Under the pieces are notes generated by a model. That model was not told the DNA's origin, searched no databases, and saw nothing but the letters and a program-made list of their open reading frames with translations. The translations under genes were made by a program, and so were the position numbers. Below, one piece after another: positions 1 to 8,799 of a DNA stretch of 64,000 nt; within the stretch, counting starts at the first letter, position 1; every line of letters starts with the position of its first letter. Source of the DNA: an uncultured Lachnospiraceae bacterium (GTDB lineage: Bacteria; Bacillota; Clostridia; Lachnospirales; Lachnospiraceae); contig CATOOV010000006.1 of the NCBI GenBank assembly GCA_951801955.1, forward strand, positions 1-64,000. The letters run 5' to 3'.

Positions 1-126
1 GCAAATAGCATAGGATAATAAAATACAAATAGGGATGGTGCAGCCCGAATTAACGCCTGTGGAGATAGTAGGTTGCGAGGTCATAGAAGCAGGAAGCCCA
101 TTGGCTTTAGACAATGGGTAGTTCAC
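1..126 (+). mobile_element. IS200/IS605-type right end with tnpB 3' remnant
   Basis: The frame ending at the TAG at 119-121 reads VQPELTPVEIVGCEV then IEAGSPLALDNG, which resembles the C-terminal tail of TnpB proteins. A TAG at 11-13 lies in the same frame, so within this window only the last roughly 35 codons are open; the gene is either frameshifted or decayed. The stop lies inside a perfect hairpin (GCCCATTG 96-103 with CAATGGGT 112-119) followed by TAGTTCAC. This is the usual layout of the right end, and omega-RNA 3' end, of these elements. The rest of the element lies left of the window. The family assignment is from pattern recognition only. Confidence 0.6.
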
Positions 127-205
127 GGCGGCGTGCAACAAGTATCAGTGGGAGTGCAATCTCCCATTTGACATGGTGAAAGAAAAATTCAGGAAAGGAA
201 AATGG

Positions 206-236
206 CAGGCACATGGCTTTTGATCTCCTGTGCCTG
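206..236. other. Hairpin upstream of mtnN
   Basis: CAGGCACA (206-213) pairs with TGTGCCTG (229-236) around a 15-nt loop. No T-run follows on the plus strand, so it may be a 5'-UTR hairpin or the far side of the neighbouring insertion element rather than a terminator. Confidence 0.35.
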
Positions 237-280
237 TATCTCAAATCAACAAATGTTGGATTGAAATTTGGTGTAAAGTG

Positions 281-979
281 ATGAAAAAAATAGGAATTAT
301 TGGTGCTATGGAATTGGAAGTAGAAACCTTGAAAGAGAAGATGGAGATTCGAGGAAGAACAAAAAAAGCATCTATGGAGTTTTTGGAGGGAACTTTAAAT
401 CAGACAGAAGTGGTGGTTGTGCAAAGTGGAATCGGAAAGGTAAATGCCGCGCTCTGCGCTCAGATTCTTGCTGATTTGTTTCACGTAAGCCATATTATAA
501 ATACTGGTGTGGCTGGTTCTTTAAAAAAAGAAATTGATATTGGAGATATTGTAGTTTCTACCGATGCACTTTATCATGATGTGGATGTGCGGGTGTTTGG
601 TTATCCTTTGGGAGAAGTTCCCCAAGTTGGCTGCCTTGCCTTTCCGGCTGATGAGCATTTAGCTCAGATTGCACTGTCTTGCTGTAAAGAGGTCAATCCA
701 GAAATTAGTGTCTATCAGGGGAGAATTGTAAGCGGCGACCAGTTTATCAGCGACAAGCAGGTAAAGGACAATATTATAAATAATTTCCAGGGGCTTTGCG
801 TAGAGATGGAGGGGGCTTCTATTGCGCATGCATCTTATCTGAATCAAATTCCATTTGTGATCATCCGCGCCATTTCAGATAAAGCGGATGACAGCGCCGA
901 GATGGATTATCCCACCTTTGAAAAAGCTGCAGCGGCTCATTCCGCAGCCTTGGTCGAACATATGCTGCCTTTGGTGTAA
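281..979 (+). CDS. mtnN: 5'-methylthioadenosine/S-adenosylhomocysteine nucleosidase
   Basis: It cleaves the glycosidic bond of 5'-methylthioadenosine and S-adenosylhomocysteine in the cytoplasm, in SAM recycling and methionine salvage. At 232 residues it has the usual family length. It starts MKKIGIIGAMELEVE and carries the family blocks QSGIGKVNAA, NTGVAGSL, the SGDQFI segment, VEMEGASIAH (purine/ribose-binding Met-Glu) and a late RAISDKAD with the catalytic-type Asp. A GTG 51 bases upstream would add 17 residues absent from the family, so ATG 281 is preferred although its ribosome site is weak. It stands alone between the IS remnant and the convergent AraC gene. Confidence 0.93.
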   Translation: MKKIGIIGAMELEVETLKEKMEIRGRTKKASMEFLEGTLNQTEVVVVQSGIGKVNAALCAQILADLFHVSHIINTGVAGSLKKEIDIGDIVVSTDALYHDVDVRVFGYPLGEVPQVGCLAFPADEHLAQIALSCCKEVNPEISVYQGRIVSGDQFISDKQVKDNIINNFQGLCVEMEGASIAHASYLNQIPFVIIRAISDKADDSAEMDYPTFEKAAAAHSAALVEHMLPLV

Positions 980-1029
980 GGGAAAATATTGCGAAATTCC
1001 AGCATGGTTTTTGATTGGCATTTAGTATT

Positions 1030-1935
1030 CTAATCGATATGGGGATTCCGTTCAGAAAGGGCTTGGATGGAAAGCGCGTATTCTGATGGCGTCATCCCAG
1101 TCAATTTTTTAAATTTCCGGGAAAAATAGTGGATAGAGGTATAGCCCAGATAGTCAGCTATCTGGGTAAAATTCATGGTTTCTTCCCGGATCAATTCTTT
1201 CGCACGTTCTATTTTCATCTTGGAAAAATAATCTATGATTCCACAGTTATATTTATTGCGGAACAACTTTTGAAGCTGGGACAATCCGATTAGATTGTCA
1301 TGGCAAATCTGTTCCACAGTGAGATTTTGGGTCAGGTGCGCTTCCATATATATTACCAGATGTTCCAAAAGCGCATCGTCTTGTTTCAGTCTTACAGATT
1401 TGGTGAGCTTTGGTTGTGAAAGGGGGTGCGTATTCTTCCGGTACAAGGAGATGAGGAAATGTTCCAGGGAAAGTTGGATGATTTGTTCCGCGCCCTGCCA
1501 TTGGCGGGGATTTCTTTCTATTTTGTGAGTATAGGGATTGTCCAGAGGAGTGAGGAATGCATTTCTTGCCTCAGCAATAATATCAGCAAGAAGGCTGCGC
1601 TCCAGTTCTCCAAGCAGCAAAATTTTATCTTCAAAGAAAGACATCGCAGGAGAAAGGCACACAAAAGAGACAACCACCAGGTTAGGGGCAATTACGCCGT
1701 TCGTTGCGACTGAATGAAATTGTCCTGGTTTATGGAAAATAATCATGCCTTTCTTTAGATTATGGATCTGCTTGCCAGCAGTGACAGTGACTTCTCCTTT
1801 ATCTACACAGAGGAATTCCCAGAAATCGTGAGATTCCCCCTCAAATACAAAATCTTTTCCATATTCGAAATAGTGTATGGTGACGATCTGGGGGATATCA
1901 AAAATTCGAGTCAGGGGGTATTTATAAAAATGCAT
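1030..1935 (-). CDS. AraC-family transcriptional regulator with cupin-like N-terminus
   Basis: A 301-residue regulator. The N-terminal half (about residues 15-100) looks like the AraC-type cupin sensor, with HDFWEFLCVDKGEVTVTAG followed by HKPGQFH. The C-terminal 100 residues carry the double helix-turn-helix: LTVEQICHDNLIGLSQLQKLFR, then NFTQIADYLGYTSIHYFSRKFKKLTGMTPSEY. The start has an AAAGGA site close upstream. It is transcribed away from the sugar cluster at 2190, and the gap contains two 11-bp direct repeats suited to an AraC dimer, so it probably controls that cluster. The inducer is unknown; a sugar or amino sugar is an inference from the neighbours. Confidence 0.88.
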   Translation of the reverse strand: MHFYKYPLTRIFDIPQIVTIHYFEYGKDFVFEGESHDFWEFLCVDKGEVTVTAGKQIHNLKKGMIIFHKPGQFHSVATNGVIAPNLVVVSFVCLSPAMSFFEDKILLLGELERSLLADIIAEARNAFLTPLDNPYTHKIERNPRQWQGAEQIIQLSLEHFLISLYRKNTHPLSQPKLTKSVRLKQDDALLEHLVIYMEAHLTQNLTVEQICHDNLIGLSQLQKLFRNKYNCGIIDYFSKMKIERAKELIREETMNFTQIADYLGYTSIHYFSRKFKKLTGMTPSEYALSIQALSERNPHID

Positions 1936-1951
1936 ATGGAATCCTTTCTAG

Positions 1952-2070
1952 AATCTCGCGAAGCGAGATTCTTTGTTCTATATTAGGAAAGTTCTTTAAA
2001 CTTTCCTAATATAGAACACCAAAATGCACACGCGCACAAAAGGTAACGATTGCCGCGCAAGCTTTGGATT
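1952..2070. repeat. Terminator-associated repeat, partial copy (E1)
   Basis: A hairpin around GCGAAGC (about 1952-1972, ending in TTT) is followed by a perfect 19-bp inverted repeat (1975-1993 with 1999-2017, 5-nt loop). Then comes CACCAAAATGCACACGCGCACAAAAGG, broken here only for reading as CACCAAAATGCACAC plus GCGCACAAAAGG. The same modules occur at 14581, 33424 and 47411; this copy lacks the terminal stem seen in the others. Confidence 0.7.
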
Positions 2071-2084
2071 TTATTTTAGCACAG

Positions 2085-2116
2085 AATTGTGCAAAAAAGC
2101 AAAAAAATTGTGCAAA
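2085..2116 (+). promoter_or_regulatory. Direct-repeat operator candidate for the AraC regulator
   Basis: AATTGTGCAAA occurs twice, at 2085-2095 and 2106-2116. The start-to-start distance is exactly 21 bp, two helical turns, in the same orientation. AraC-type proteins bind direct repeats with this phasing. The pair lies between the divergent regulator and the nucleotidyltransferase gene, just upstream of the latter's promoter region (TATTAT 2135, TATAAA 2146). Confidence 0.55.
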
Positions 2117-2189
2117 TACAGAACATTTTTTTTGTATTATCATGGTATAAAACAAAGACACCACATGGATGAATATAAGGAGGATAAAG

Positions 2190-3104
2190 ATGAAAAAACC
2201 TACATTGGTAATTATGGCAGCAGGTATGGGAAGCCGTTATGGCGGTTTAAAACAAATTGACCCAATTGATAAACAGGGGCATATTATTATGGATTTTTCC
2301 ATTTATGATGCGATGGAGGCTGGATTTGAAAAAGTAGTGTTTATTATAAAGAAGGCCAATGAGGCGGTTTTTAAAGAAAGTATTGGAAACCGTGTTTCCA
2401 ATAAAGTCCAGGTAGAATATGTATATCAGGAACTGGAAAAGCTTCCGGCAGGTTATTCCATTCCACAAGGCAGAGAAAAGCCATTTGGCACAGGGCATGC
2501 CATCCTCTGTTGTAAGGAGGTTCTGGATGGACCGTTTGCAGTGATTAATGCAGATGACTACTATGGCAAACATGCATATCAGGCGATTTATGATTATCTG
2601 GTCAATCATGAGGATGATGAGAAATATCGCTATACGATGGTAGGGTATGCTTTAAAAAATACACTGACAGAAAACGGGCATGTGGCAAGAGGGATCTGTA
2701 AGACAGACAGAAATGGATTTCTGGCGGGAATTGATGAACGCACCCATATTGAAAAGAGAGGAAATCAAGCATTATTTACAGAAGATGATGGGAAGACTTG
2801 GACAGAGGTTTCCATGGACAGTACTGTTTCCATGAATATGTGGGGATTTTCAGAGAGTATCTTAAAGGAGTTGGAAATTGGATTTACAGATTTTTTGAAA
2901 AACGATTTGCCCCAAAATCCACAAAAGGCAGAGTATTTCCTGCCATTTGCAGTAGATGCATTGCTGCAGTCTGGAAAGGCAAGTGTACAGGTGCTTACTT
3001 CCATGGATAAATGGTATGGTGTTACATATAAAGAAGACAAGGAAATGGTAGTAAATGCTATTGCCAGGTTAAAGCAGCAGGGGTTGTATCCAGAAGAGTT
3101 TTAA
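2190..3104 (+). CDS. Sugar-phosphate nucleotidyltransferase
   Basis: A 304-residue member of the nucleotidyltransferase superfamily, making NDP-sugar from a sugar 1-phosphate and an NTP. The N-terminus shows LVIMAAGMGSRYGGLKQ, the glycine-rich nucleotide-binding signature with the R/K that contacts phosphate. Later GTGHAILCCKEVL and FAVINADDYYGKHA supply the usual metal-binding Asp residues. ATG 2190 is preceded by AAGGAGG at good spacing; an earlier ATG lacks one. It sits directly before an N-acetylhexosamine-kinase-like gene and galE, so it probably activates the hexosamine or hexose 1-phosphate made by that kinase. The exact NTP and sugar cannot be read from the sequence. Confidence 0.85.
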   Translation: MKKPTLVIMAAGMGSRYGGLKQIDPIDKQGHIIMDFSIYDAMEAGFEKVVFIIKKANEAVFKESIGNRVSNKVQVEYVYQELEKLPAGYSIPQGREKPFGTGHAILCCKEVLDGPFAVINADDYYGKHAYQAIYDYLVNHEDDEKYRYTMVGYALKNTLTENGHVARGICKTDRNGFLAGIDERTHIEKRGNQALFTEDDGKTWTEVSMDSTVSMNMWGFSESILKELEIGFTDFLKNDLPQNPQKAEYFLPFAVDALLQSGKASVQVLTSMDKWYGVTYKEDKEMVVNAIARLKQQGLYPEEF

Positions 3105-3106
3105 AG

Positions 3107-3166
3107 GAAGATAGGGAGATGGCAGTAAATTCCATTGCTGGATAAAAGTGGACGAGAGTATTTTAA
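3107..3166 (+). pseudogene. Decayed tandem duplicate of the nucleotidyltransferase 3' end
   Basis: The segment GAAGATAGGGAGATGGCAGT and what follows mirrors 3033-3104 of the preceding gene, which starts GAAGACAAGGAAATGGTAGT. Read in the matching frame it gives DREMAVNSIAG and then a stop, against DKEMVVNAIAR in the gene. The duplicate is about 12 bases shorter and interrupted, so it is a relic of a partial tandem duplication and not a separate gene. Confidence 0.55.
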
Positions 3167-3205
3167 GAAGGATAGGAAAGGGAAAATACAGGGAGGAGGT
3201 ACTTT

Positions 3206-4321
3206 ATGGAGGAGAAGGATTTGACAGGACAGGCAAGAGAAATAATCAGCCATTTCAGATTGCAGGGGGTTCAGCAGTCTGTCCGTCCCTACGGCAGCGG
3301 GCATATCAATGATACTTTTTTGGTAACGGGAGAGCCAATGTATATTCTTCAGCGGATGAATAGGACCATTTTTCAAAAACCGTTTGAGGTAATGGAAAAT
3401 ATTCTGGGGGTGACATCCTTTTTAAAGGAAAAAATCAAAGCATTGGGCGGTGATGAGCTGAGGGAAACGCTTACCATTATTTCCACCAAGGATGGTCAGC
3501 CCTTGTACCAGGATGCATCTGGAAATTTCTGGAGGATGTACTATTTTATCAAGGATGCGGTAAGTTATGACAAGGTGGAGACAAAACAAGATTTTTATGA
3601 AAGCGCAGTGACATTTGGTAATTTTCAGCAGCTCTTGGCAGATTATCCGGCAGAGTGCCTCCATGAAACCATACCTGGATTTCATGATACAGGGGCAAGG
3701 TATGAAACTTTTTTACATGCCATAAAAAAAGATGTCTGTGGAAGAGTAAAATCGGTAGAAATGGAAATTAATTTTTTTAAGGAGAGAACTGACACAGTTT
3801 CTGTATTAGGAAAGTTATCATCAGATGGAAAGCTGCCCTTACGTGTAACCCACAATGATACCAAACTGAATAATATTATGATAGATAAAAAAACGAGAAA
3901 AGGGATTTGTGTAATTGACCTGGATACGGTTATGCCAGGGCTTGCTGTCCACGATTTTGGAGATGCCATCCGATTCGGTGCAAGCACAGGAGCAGAGGAC
4001 GAACCAGATTTGTCTAAAATTTATTGTGATTTGGAGTTATTTGAATTGTATACCAAGGGATTTTTAAAGGGATGCCAGGGCAGCCTGACAGAACTTGAGC
4101 TTGCCATGCTGCCTATGGGGGCAAAGGTGATGACATATGAGTGCGGAATGCGTTTTCTGACAGATTATCTTCAGGGGGACACTTACTTTAAAATCCATCG
4201 GGAAGGACAGAATCTGGACCGGTGCCGTACACAGATGAAATTGGTGGCAGACATGGAGGCTAAATGGCAGCAGATGGAACAGATTGTGAAGAGGTGCAGT
4301 GATTCGTACAACAAAGAATAA
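3206..4321 (+). CDS. nahK: N-acetylhexosamine 1-kinase-like phosphotransferase
   Basis: A 371-residue protein of the aminoglycoside-phosphotransferase/choline-kinase fold. The catalytic loop is VTHNDTKLNNIMID (Brenner-type HxDxxxxN) and the metal-binding strand is VIDLDTVMPGLAVHDFGDAIRF. Both blocks are characteristic of N-acetylhexosamine 1-kinase (NahK/LnpB), which makes GlcNAc-1-P or GalNAc-1-P from the free sugar in salvage of mucin or milk glycans. ATG 3206 follows GGAGGAGG. Together with the nucleotidyltransferase before it and galE after it, this resembles the lacto-N-biose/galacto-N-biose salvage module, but no phosphorylase or transporter is present here. Symbol by family resemblance. 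Confidence 0.78.
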   Translation: MEEKDLTGQAREIISHFRLQGVQQSVRPYGSGHINDTFLVTGEPMYILQRMNRTIFQKPFEVMENILGVTSFLKEKIKALGGDELRETLTIISTKDGQPLYQDASGNFWRMYYFIKDAVSYDKVETKQDFYESAVTFGNFQQLLADYPAECLHETIPGFHDTGARYETFLHAIKKDVCGRVKSVEMEINFFKERTDTVSVLGKLSSDGKLPLRVTHNDTKLNNIMIDKKTRKGICVIDLDTVMPGLAVHDFGDAIRFGASTGAEDEPDLSKIYCDLELFELYTKGFLKGCQGSLTELELAMLPMGAKVMTYECGMRFLTDYLQGDTYFKIHREGQNLDRCRTQMKLVADMEAKWQQMEQIVKRCSDSYNKE

Positions 4322-4421
4322 GTCTCTGGCTATTTATGGTTCGTTATAGTAAAGAACAAGACAATGTCAGCAAAAGACGGGCCAAATTCTAATAAGGCGG
4401 GTATTTTTTAGTAAAATATTA

Positions 4422-4468
4422 TAGTAAATAAAAATAGTATTTACTAAATTAACCAAGTGTGATATACT
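4422..4468 (+). promoter_or_regulatory. Candidate galE promoter with overlapping operator
   Basis: TTTACT (4440-4445) and TATACT (4463-4468) are 17 bp apart. A 9-bp inverted repeat, TAGTAAATA (4422-4430) with TATTTACTA (4438-4446), overlaps the -35 box, as expected for a repressor site. The bound protein is unknown. The remaining 140 bases to the galE start hold no clear structure. Confidence 0.5.
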
Positions 4469-4606
4469 CATTTTTATAAAGGAAGTCGGAAAATTTTGCC
4501 AGCAATACTGGCAGGTGACCTGCGGAAAAAAGAATTAAGTATCCAGAAATTCTGTGGGGAAAAGCTGTAATCCGGCGGCATAGGAATCATAACAGGAGGT
4601 ATTTTT

Positions 4607-5632
4607 ATGGCTATTTTAGTTACAGGCGGAGCAGGCTATATTGGAAGCCACACATGTATTGAACTGATACATGCAGGATATGAAGTGGTTGTAGTGGATA
4701 ATCTGGTAAATTCCAGTGAAGAAGCAGTAAAGAGAGTGGAAAAAATCACAAACGCAAAAGTGCCATTTTACCAGGCAGATATTTTGGATGCCCAGGCATT
4801 GGAAGAAGTATTTAAAAAAGAAAAGATTGACAGTGTGATTCATTTTGCAGGATTAAAAGCAGTAGGGGAGTCGGTACAAAAGCCTTTGGAATATTATCAT
4901 AATAATATTAGCGGGACTTTGGTTTTATGTGACGTAATGCGTAAATTAGGAGTGAAAAATATTATTTTCTCATCCTCTGCTACTGTATATGGGGATCCTG
5001 CCATAATTCCAATTACAGAAGAATGCCCCAAAGGACAGATCACCAATCCTTATGGACAGACAAAAGGGATGTTGGAGCAGATTTTAACCGATTTGCATGT
5101 GGCAGATCCAGAGTGGAATGTGGTACTTCTTCGCTATTTTAACCCAATTGGTGCCCATGAGAGCGGAATCATCGGAGAAGATCCAAAAGGAATTCCCAAC
5201 AATTTGGTGCCATACATTGCACAAGTTGCAGTTGGAAAGTTGAAATGCTTAGGAGTATTTGGGGATGATTATGATACTCCTGATGGCACAGGAGTCCGCG
5301 ATTATATCCATGTAGTTGACCTGGCAAAAGGACATGTGAAAGCATTAAAGAAAATAGAAGACAAATCCGGCGTTACCATTTATAACTTGGGAACAGGAAA
5401 AGGCTATAGTGTCCTGGATGTGGTGAAAGCATACGAAAAAGCATGTGGAAAGCCCATTCCATACGAAATCAAACCCAGACGCGCAGGAGATATTGCAACT
5501 TGTTATTCAGATGCATCCAAGGCAAAAGAGGAGTTAGGATGGGAGGCAGAATTTGGCATTGACAGAATGTGCGAGGATTCTTGGAGATGGCAGAGTATGA
5601 ACCCAGACGGATATCGCAGTACAGCAGAATAA
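4607..5632 (+). CDS. galE: UDP-glucose 4-epimerase
   Basis: A 341-residue short-chain dehydrogenase-fold epimerase interconverting UDP-glucose and UDP-galactose (often also the GlcNAc/GalNAc forms) with bound NAD. The N-terminal GGAGYIGSH is the Rossmann motif. The catalytic pair is visible as SSSATVYG and [10 protein letters not shown] (YxxxK). [12 protein letters not shown] and [12 protein letters not shown] are family blocks near the substrate site. ATG 4607 follows AACAGGAGG. The gene has its own promoter region but belongs functionally with the two upstream sugar genes. A strong hairpin follows. Confidence 0.95.
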   Translation: MAILVTGGAGYIGSHTCIELIHAGYEVVVVDNLVNSSEEAVKRVEKITNAKVPFYQADILDAQALEEVFKKEKIDSVIHFAGLKAVGESVQKPLEYYHNNISGTLVLCDVMRKLGVKNIIFSSSATVYGDPAIIPITEECPKGQITNPYGQTKGMLEQILTDLHVADPEWNVVLLRYFNPIGAHESGIIGEDPKGIPNNLVPYIAQVAVGKLKCLGVFGDDYDTPDGTGVRDYIHVVDLAKGHVKALKKIEDKSGVTIYNLGTGKGYSVLDVVKAYEKACGKPIPYEIKPRRAGDIATCYSDASKAKEELGWEAEFGIDRMCEDSWRWQSMNPDGYRSTAE

Positions 5633-5649
5633 ATATATGTGAAGTAGAA

Positions 5650-5687
5650 AAATCACCCCACAAAGATATTTTTGTAGGGTGATTTTT
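5650..5687. terminator. Bidirectional terminator between galE and the HD-domain gene
   Basis: AAATCACCC and GGGTGATTT form a stem extended by CACAAA/TTTGTA, with a T-run on the plus strand and an A-run on the other side. It separates two convergent genes. Confidence 0.85.
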
Positions 5688-5700
5688 TAACGAGATAACA

Positions 5701-6879
5701 TCAAAGCCTTCCAGCGGCAACTAATTTTTTTCGTTTTTCAGAATAGCGTTTGGCAATTTCCTGGGTTTTAGGATCACTTTTATATTTCTTTAGTGTTTCA
5801 CGGTCGGCTTTTAGTCGTATATCCATGGTTTTCATTATATCGGCGATATGAAGGGATTTCTGAAATTTTGCATCGGAAAAATCAACCCGTTGGTTGTTGG
5901 AAAAAAGAATCATCACAGGCTGGGCATAATTTTTCTGGTTTTCTTCAATTACGATACCAGTCTGGCCATTGGAAAATTCTACACAACGTCCGCTTGGCAA
6001 AATGTGGATGCACTGGGTCAGGGCGGTTACAAATGGCGCTGGATAATGGTCGGTATGTTCCCGCAGATATCGGACGGCGGCGAGTTCGGAGACAGGTTCC
6101 CGGTCCAGATTCATTGAGGTCATTTCGTCAAACATGCTTGCAGTGTGTAAGACATGGGTTCCGTTTTTCCAGCGGACATTTTGTGGCAGTTCCCCAGATG
6201 CCGGATATCCTAACCGCGCCATCTGTCCTACGATCTGTAAAGTTAAATTTGGAAATTTGTAATCATTATAATCTGGATGGAGCATCTGGTAACCTTTTTC
6301 TAAATAACCACGGATAAGCCGTCGCTCGTCTGTGGACAAAAGCCGCTCGCCTTTTTCTAAAATTTCATCTGGCACCAGCAAAAGACCAGCGTCATGCAGC
6401 AGTGCAGCACATACAATTGCAAGTTGTTCGGGATAGTCGTAATGAAGCCTGTTTACCATCATTGCAGCAAGGATTGCTGTGTTTAGGCTGTGTTTGTATA
6501 CATAGTCGCCGCTGCTCCGAAGGGTTCCGGCAAAATTAATTTTATGATCCAGTCCACCGAATTTTTTTAGAATTTCCTGAGCCATTGGTTTTATATGCTG
6601 AGGTGTCATATTGTTCAAAAGTAATGTTAGGTCGTCTTTTAACCGGAAAGTGGAAACAGTAAGATAACGTTCCAGTTCTACATCCTCCTGGGAAAGAGGG
6701 GGCACTGGTTCTGCAGGTTCAAGAATATAGAGACCCCAAAGACCAAAATTTTTAATACTGGCAATACCCTGAGAAGTAAGGCGGGTATCCCGTTCATAAA
6801 GCATAACGCCATTTTTATTGTAAATTGGTCGAGCAAGGCGCATACCTGGCCGCACATGATTAATTTTTATATACTGCAC
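5701..6879 (-). CDS. HD-GYP-like (HD domain) protein, probably degenerate
   Basis: A 392-residue protein. The N-terminal 60 residues (NHVRPGMRLARPIY, then DTRLTSQGIASIK) match the leader domain often found before HD-GYP phosphodiesterases. The HD block reads HSLNTAILAAMM and AALLHDAGLLLVPDEIL. In active HD-GYP enzymes this would be HDIGK, with later HHE and DGxGYP motifs. Here Lys is absent, the HH pair is not seen, and only LGYPASG and FDEMTS remain. It may bind rather than hydrolyse cyclic di-GMP, or act on something else. GTG 6879 is chosen because the GGAGG site lies 8 bases upstream; a GTG three codons earlier touches the site itself. Confidence 0.75.
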   Translation of the reverse strand: MQYIKINHVRPGMRLARPIYNKNGVMLYERDTRLTSQGIASIKNFGLWGLYILEPAEPVPPLSQEDVELERYLTVSTFRLKDDLTLLLNNMTPQHIKPMAQEILKKFGGLDHKINFAGTLRSSGDYVYKHSLNTAILAAMMVNRLHYDYPEQLAIVCAALLHDAGLLLVPDEILEKGERLLSTDERRLIRGYLEKGYQMLHPDYNDYKFPNLTLQIVGQMARLGYPASGELPQNVRWKNGTHVLHTASMFDEMTSMNLDREPVSELAAVRYLREHTDHYPAPFVTALTQCIHILPSGRCVEFSNGQTGIVIEENQKNYAQPVMILFSNNQRVDFSDAKFQKSLHIADIMKTMDIRLKADRETLKKYKSDPKTQEIAKRYSEKRKKLVAAGRL

Positions 6880-6888
6880 AAAAAACAC

Positions 6889-7247
6889 CTCCGTTATTTA
6901 TTCTTATTTTTGGCTGATATATTATTTTAGCTTGGTTGAAATTGGGTGTAAAATAAATATTCGTTTCTATTGCACATAGGTGAGGGATAGTTTATATTAT
7001 AGTTATCGGACATATATCTTGTTTATGTGATAGGAGTCAGATGTCAAAAGGTTAAAATTCCCTTACATGCTTTGAAGCCAAGATTTATACAGTTTGGGTG
7101 TGGAAATTATAACCTTAATTAATGGCATGGGCTGTAGGCAGGCGAAATGTCCGTTTATGTTGTAAACGCAGTTTATGCATTGTAAGTAATTACAAATGTG
7201 TATACTGAAATGGAAGATTAGGATTACGGAAGAAAAGGGGCAGGAAT
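6889..7247. other. Intergenic region between divergent genes
   Basis: AT-rich stretch holding the promoters of the HD protein and the cell-wall hydrolase. No convincing operator, hairpin or small gene was seen. The hydrolase start has AAAAGGGGCAGG upstream. Confidence 0.4.
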
Positions 7248-8504
7248 ATGAAACGCAGATTATTGAAAGGGCTGGCAGTTTTTTTGACACTGTGCAGTTT
7301 GTTTCCGATGGAAATTAACGCTACCCAGAAGAAAATTGATGAGGTGCAGGAAGGAATAAAAAATTTAGAAAAAGAAAAACAAGAGGCTCAGGAGGAAGTA
7401 AACAGCCTTTCACAGAAAAAAGGCGGATTAGAAGGGGAACTTGCAGAATTTCATAATAAGCTTACACAAGTGACTGCTGAGCTAAACGAGACAGAACAAC
7501 AGCTAAATAGTACCAGGTTAAATTTGGAAGATACCAGGAAAGAGCTGAAAAAGGCAAAGAAGAGGGAAAAAAGGCAATATAAGGCAATGAAAAATAGGAT
7601 CCGTTTTCTGTACGAAATGGATACGGAGACAGTAATTGAAGTATTGCTGACCGCTGAAAATTTTGCAGATTTTATAAGTAAAACAGAATATATTTCCAGC
7701 ATTCATGAATATGACAGAGAAATGCTTGAAATGTACCAGAAAACAAAAAAGGAGATTGCCAAAAAGGAGAAGAAGCTTGCCAGCCAGGAGGCATCCCTTG
7801 CAAAACTCCAAGAGCAGCAGGAAAAGAAAAAACAAGAAGTCGCAGATTTGGTGGCAGATACTTCCCAGCAGTTAAATGCAGCGAAAAAGCAACTTGCAGA
7901 CGCACAGGCAGATGTGACAGAGTATAAATCAAAGATCGCCCATCAGAAGGCATATGAAGCTGAACTGGAAGCGCAAAAGGCAGAAGAAGATGCCAGGCGC
8001 TTAGAAGAGATCAAACGGCAGGAAGAAGAAATGAAACGGCAGCAGGAGGAGAACAGGAGAAGGGAAGAATTAAGGAAGCAGCAAGAAAAACAGAGACAGG
8101 AACAAACTAGGAATCAGCAAGAAAATGGGCAGGAAGAGAATGGCGGGAATCAAGTTTCCAACAGACAGGATGCCTCAGATCTCACGCTTCTTGCAGTTTT
8201 GATCCATTGTGAAGCGGAAGGAGAGAGTTATGAGGGCAAATTGGCTGTGGGCAGTGTGGTGCTGAATCGGGTGAGCAGTTCCCATTTTCCAAATACAATT
8301 GCCGGGGTAATTTATCAGTCTGGACAGTTTACGCCTGTAGCAAGCGGAAGGTTTGCATCTGTCCTTGCCAGCGGCGCCAACAGTGACTGCATCCAGGCAG
8401 CGCAGGAGGTGCTTGGAGGGAATATTACCCTTAGCTGCCTGTATTTCAGGCGGAATCGTGGAAACATTCCAGGAACAATCATTGGAAACCATGTTTTTTA
8501 TTAA
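7248..8504 (+). CDS. Secreted coiled-coil protein with SleB/CwlJ-type hydrolase domain
   Basis: A 418-residue exported protein. Residues 1-26 form a signal peptide (KRR, then a hydrophobic stretch ending near INATQ). Residues 28-215 are a long PcsB/CwlO-like coiled coil, and 215-300 an extreme Glu/Gln/Arg/Lys helix (EEMKRQQEENRRREELRKQ). Residues 305-418 form a Hydrolase_2 (SleB/CwlJ-like) domain starting LTLLAVLIHCEAEGESYEGK, with VGSVVLNRV and SGQFTP. Such domains cut peptidoglycan cross-links or glycan strands in growth, division or spore cortex lysis. The coiled coil probably restrains activity, as FtsEX-regulated hydrolases do; that is inference. It is a single-gene unit followed by its own terminator. 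Confidence 0.85.
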   Translation: MKRRLLKGLAVFLTLCSLFPMEINATQKKIDEVQEGIKNLEKEKQEAQEEVNSLSQKKGGLEGELAEFHNKLTQVTAELNETEQQLNSTRLNLEDTRKELKKAKKREKRQYKAMKNRIRFLYEMDTETVIEVLLTAENFADFISKTEYISSIHEYDREMLEMYQKTKKEIAKKEKKLASQEASLAKLQEQQEKKKQEVADLVADTSQQLNAAKKQLADAQADVTEYKSKIAHQKAYEAELEAQKAEEDARRLEEIKRQEEEMKRQQEENRRREELRKQQEKQRQEQTRNQQENGQEENGGNQVSNRQDASDLTLLAVLIHCEAEGESYEGKLAVGSVVLNRVSSSHFPNTIAGVIYQSGQFTPVASGRFASVLASGANSDCIQAAQEVLGGNITLSCLYFRRNRGNIPGTIIGNHVFY

Positions 8505-8518
8505 TACATACGAAAAAA

Positions 8519-8565
8519 TGGAAAAAGCTATTTTTGTGGAAAATACACAAAAAATGGCTTTTTTT
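8519..8565 (+). terminator. Rho-independent terminator
   Basis: AAAAAGCTATTTTTGTG pairs with CACAAAAAATGGCTTTTT and is followed by a T-run, just after the hydrolase stop. Confidence 0.85.
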
Positions 8566-8799
8566 TGAGGGAAAAGGAGAAATAGAATGATAAAAATATA
8601 ACAAAGAAAGACAAAAAGTGATGGTCAGAAAAAGGAAAAAGAGAGAAGGGGAAACAACAAGATAATTCTTGCAATTAATAATAAAATGTGCTAGGATATT
8701 TTTAGCGAGGATTGAAAACATGGGAAAACAAGACCTCTTTCAAGTTATCCTGCAGGCATGATGGCAAGGAGAACGTTACCAGACCTGTTTTCCTTTTTT

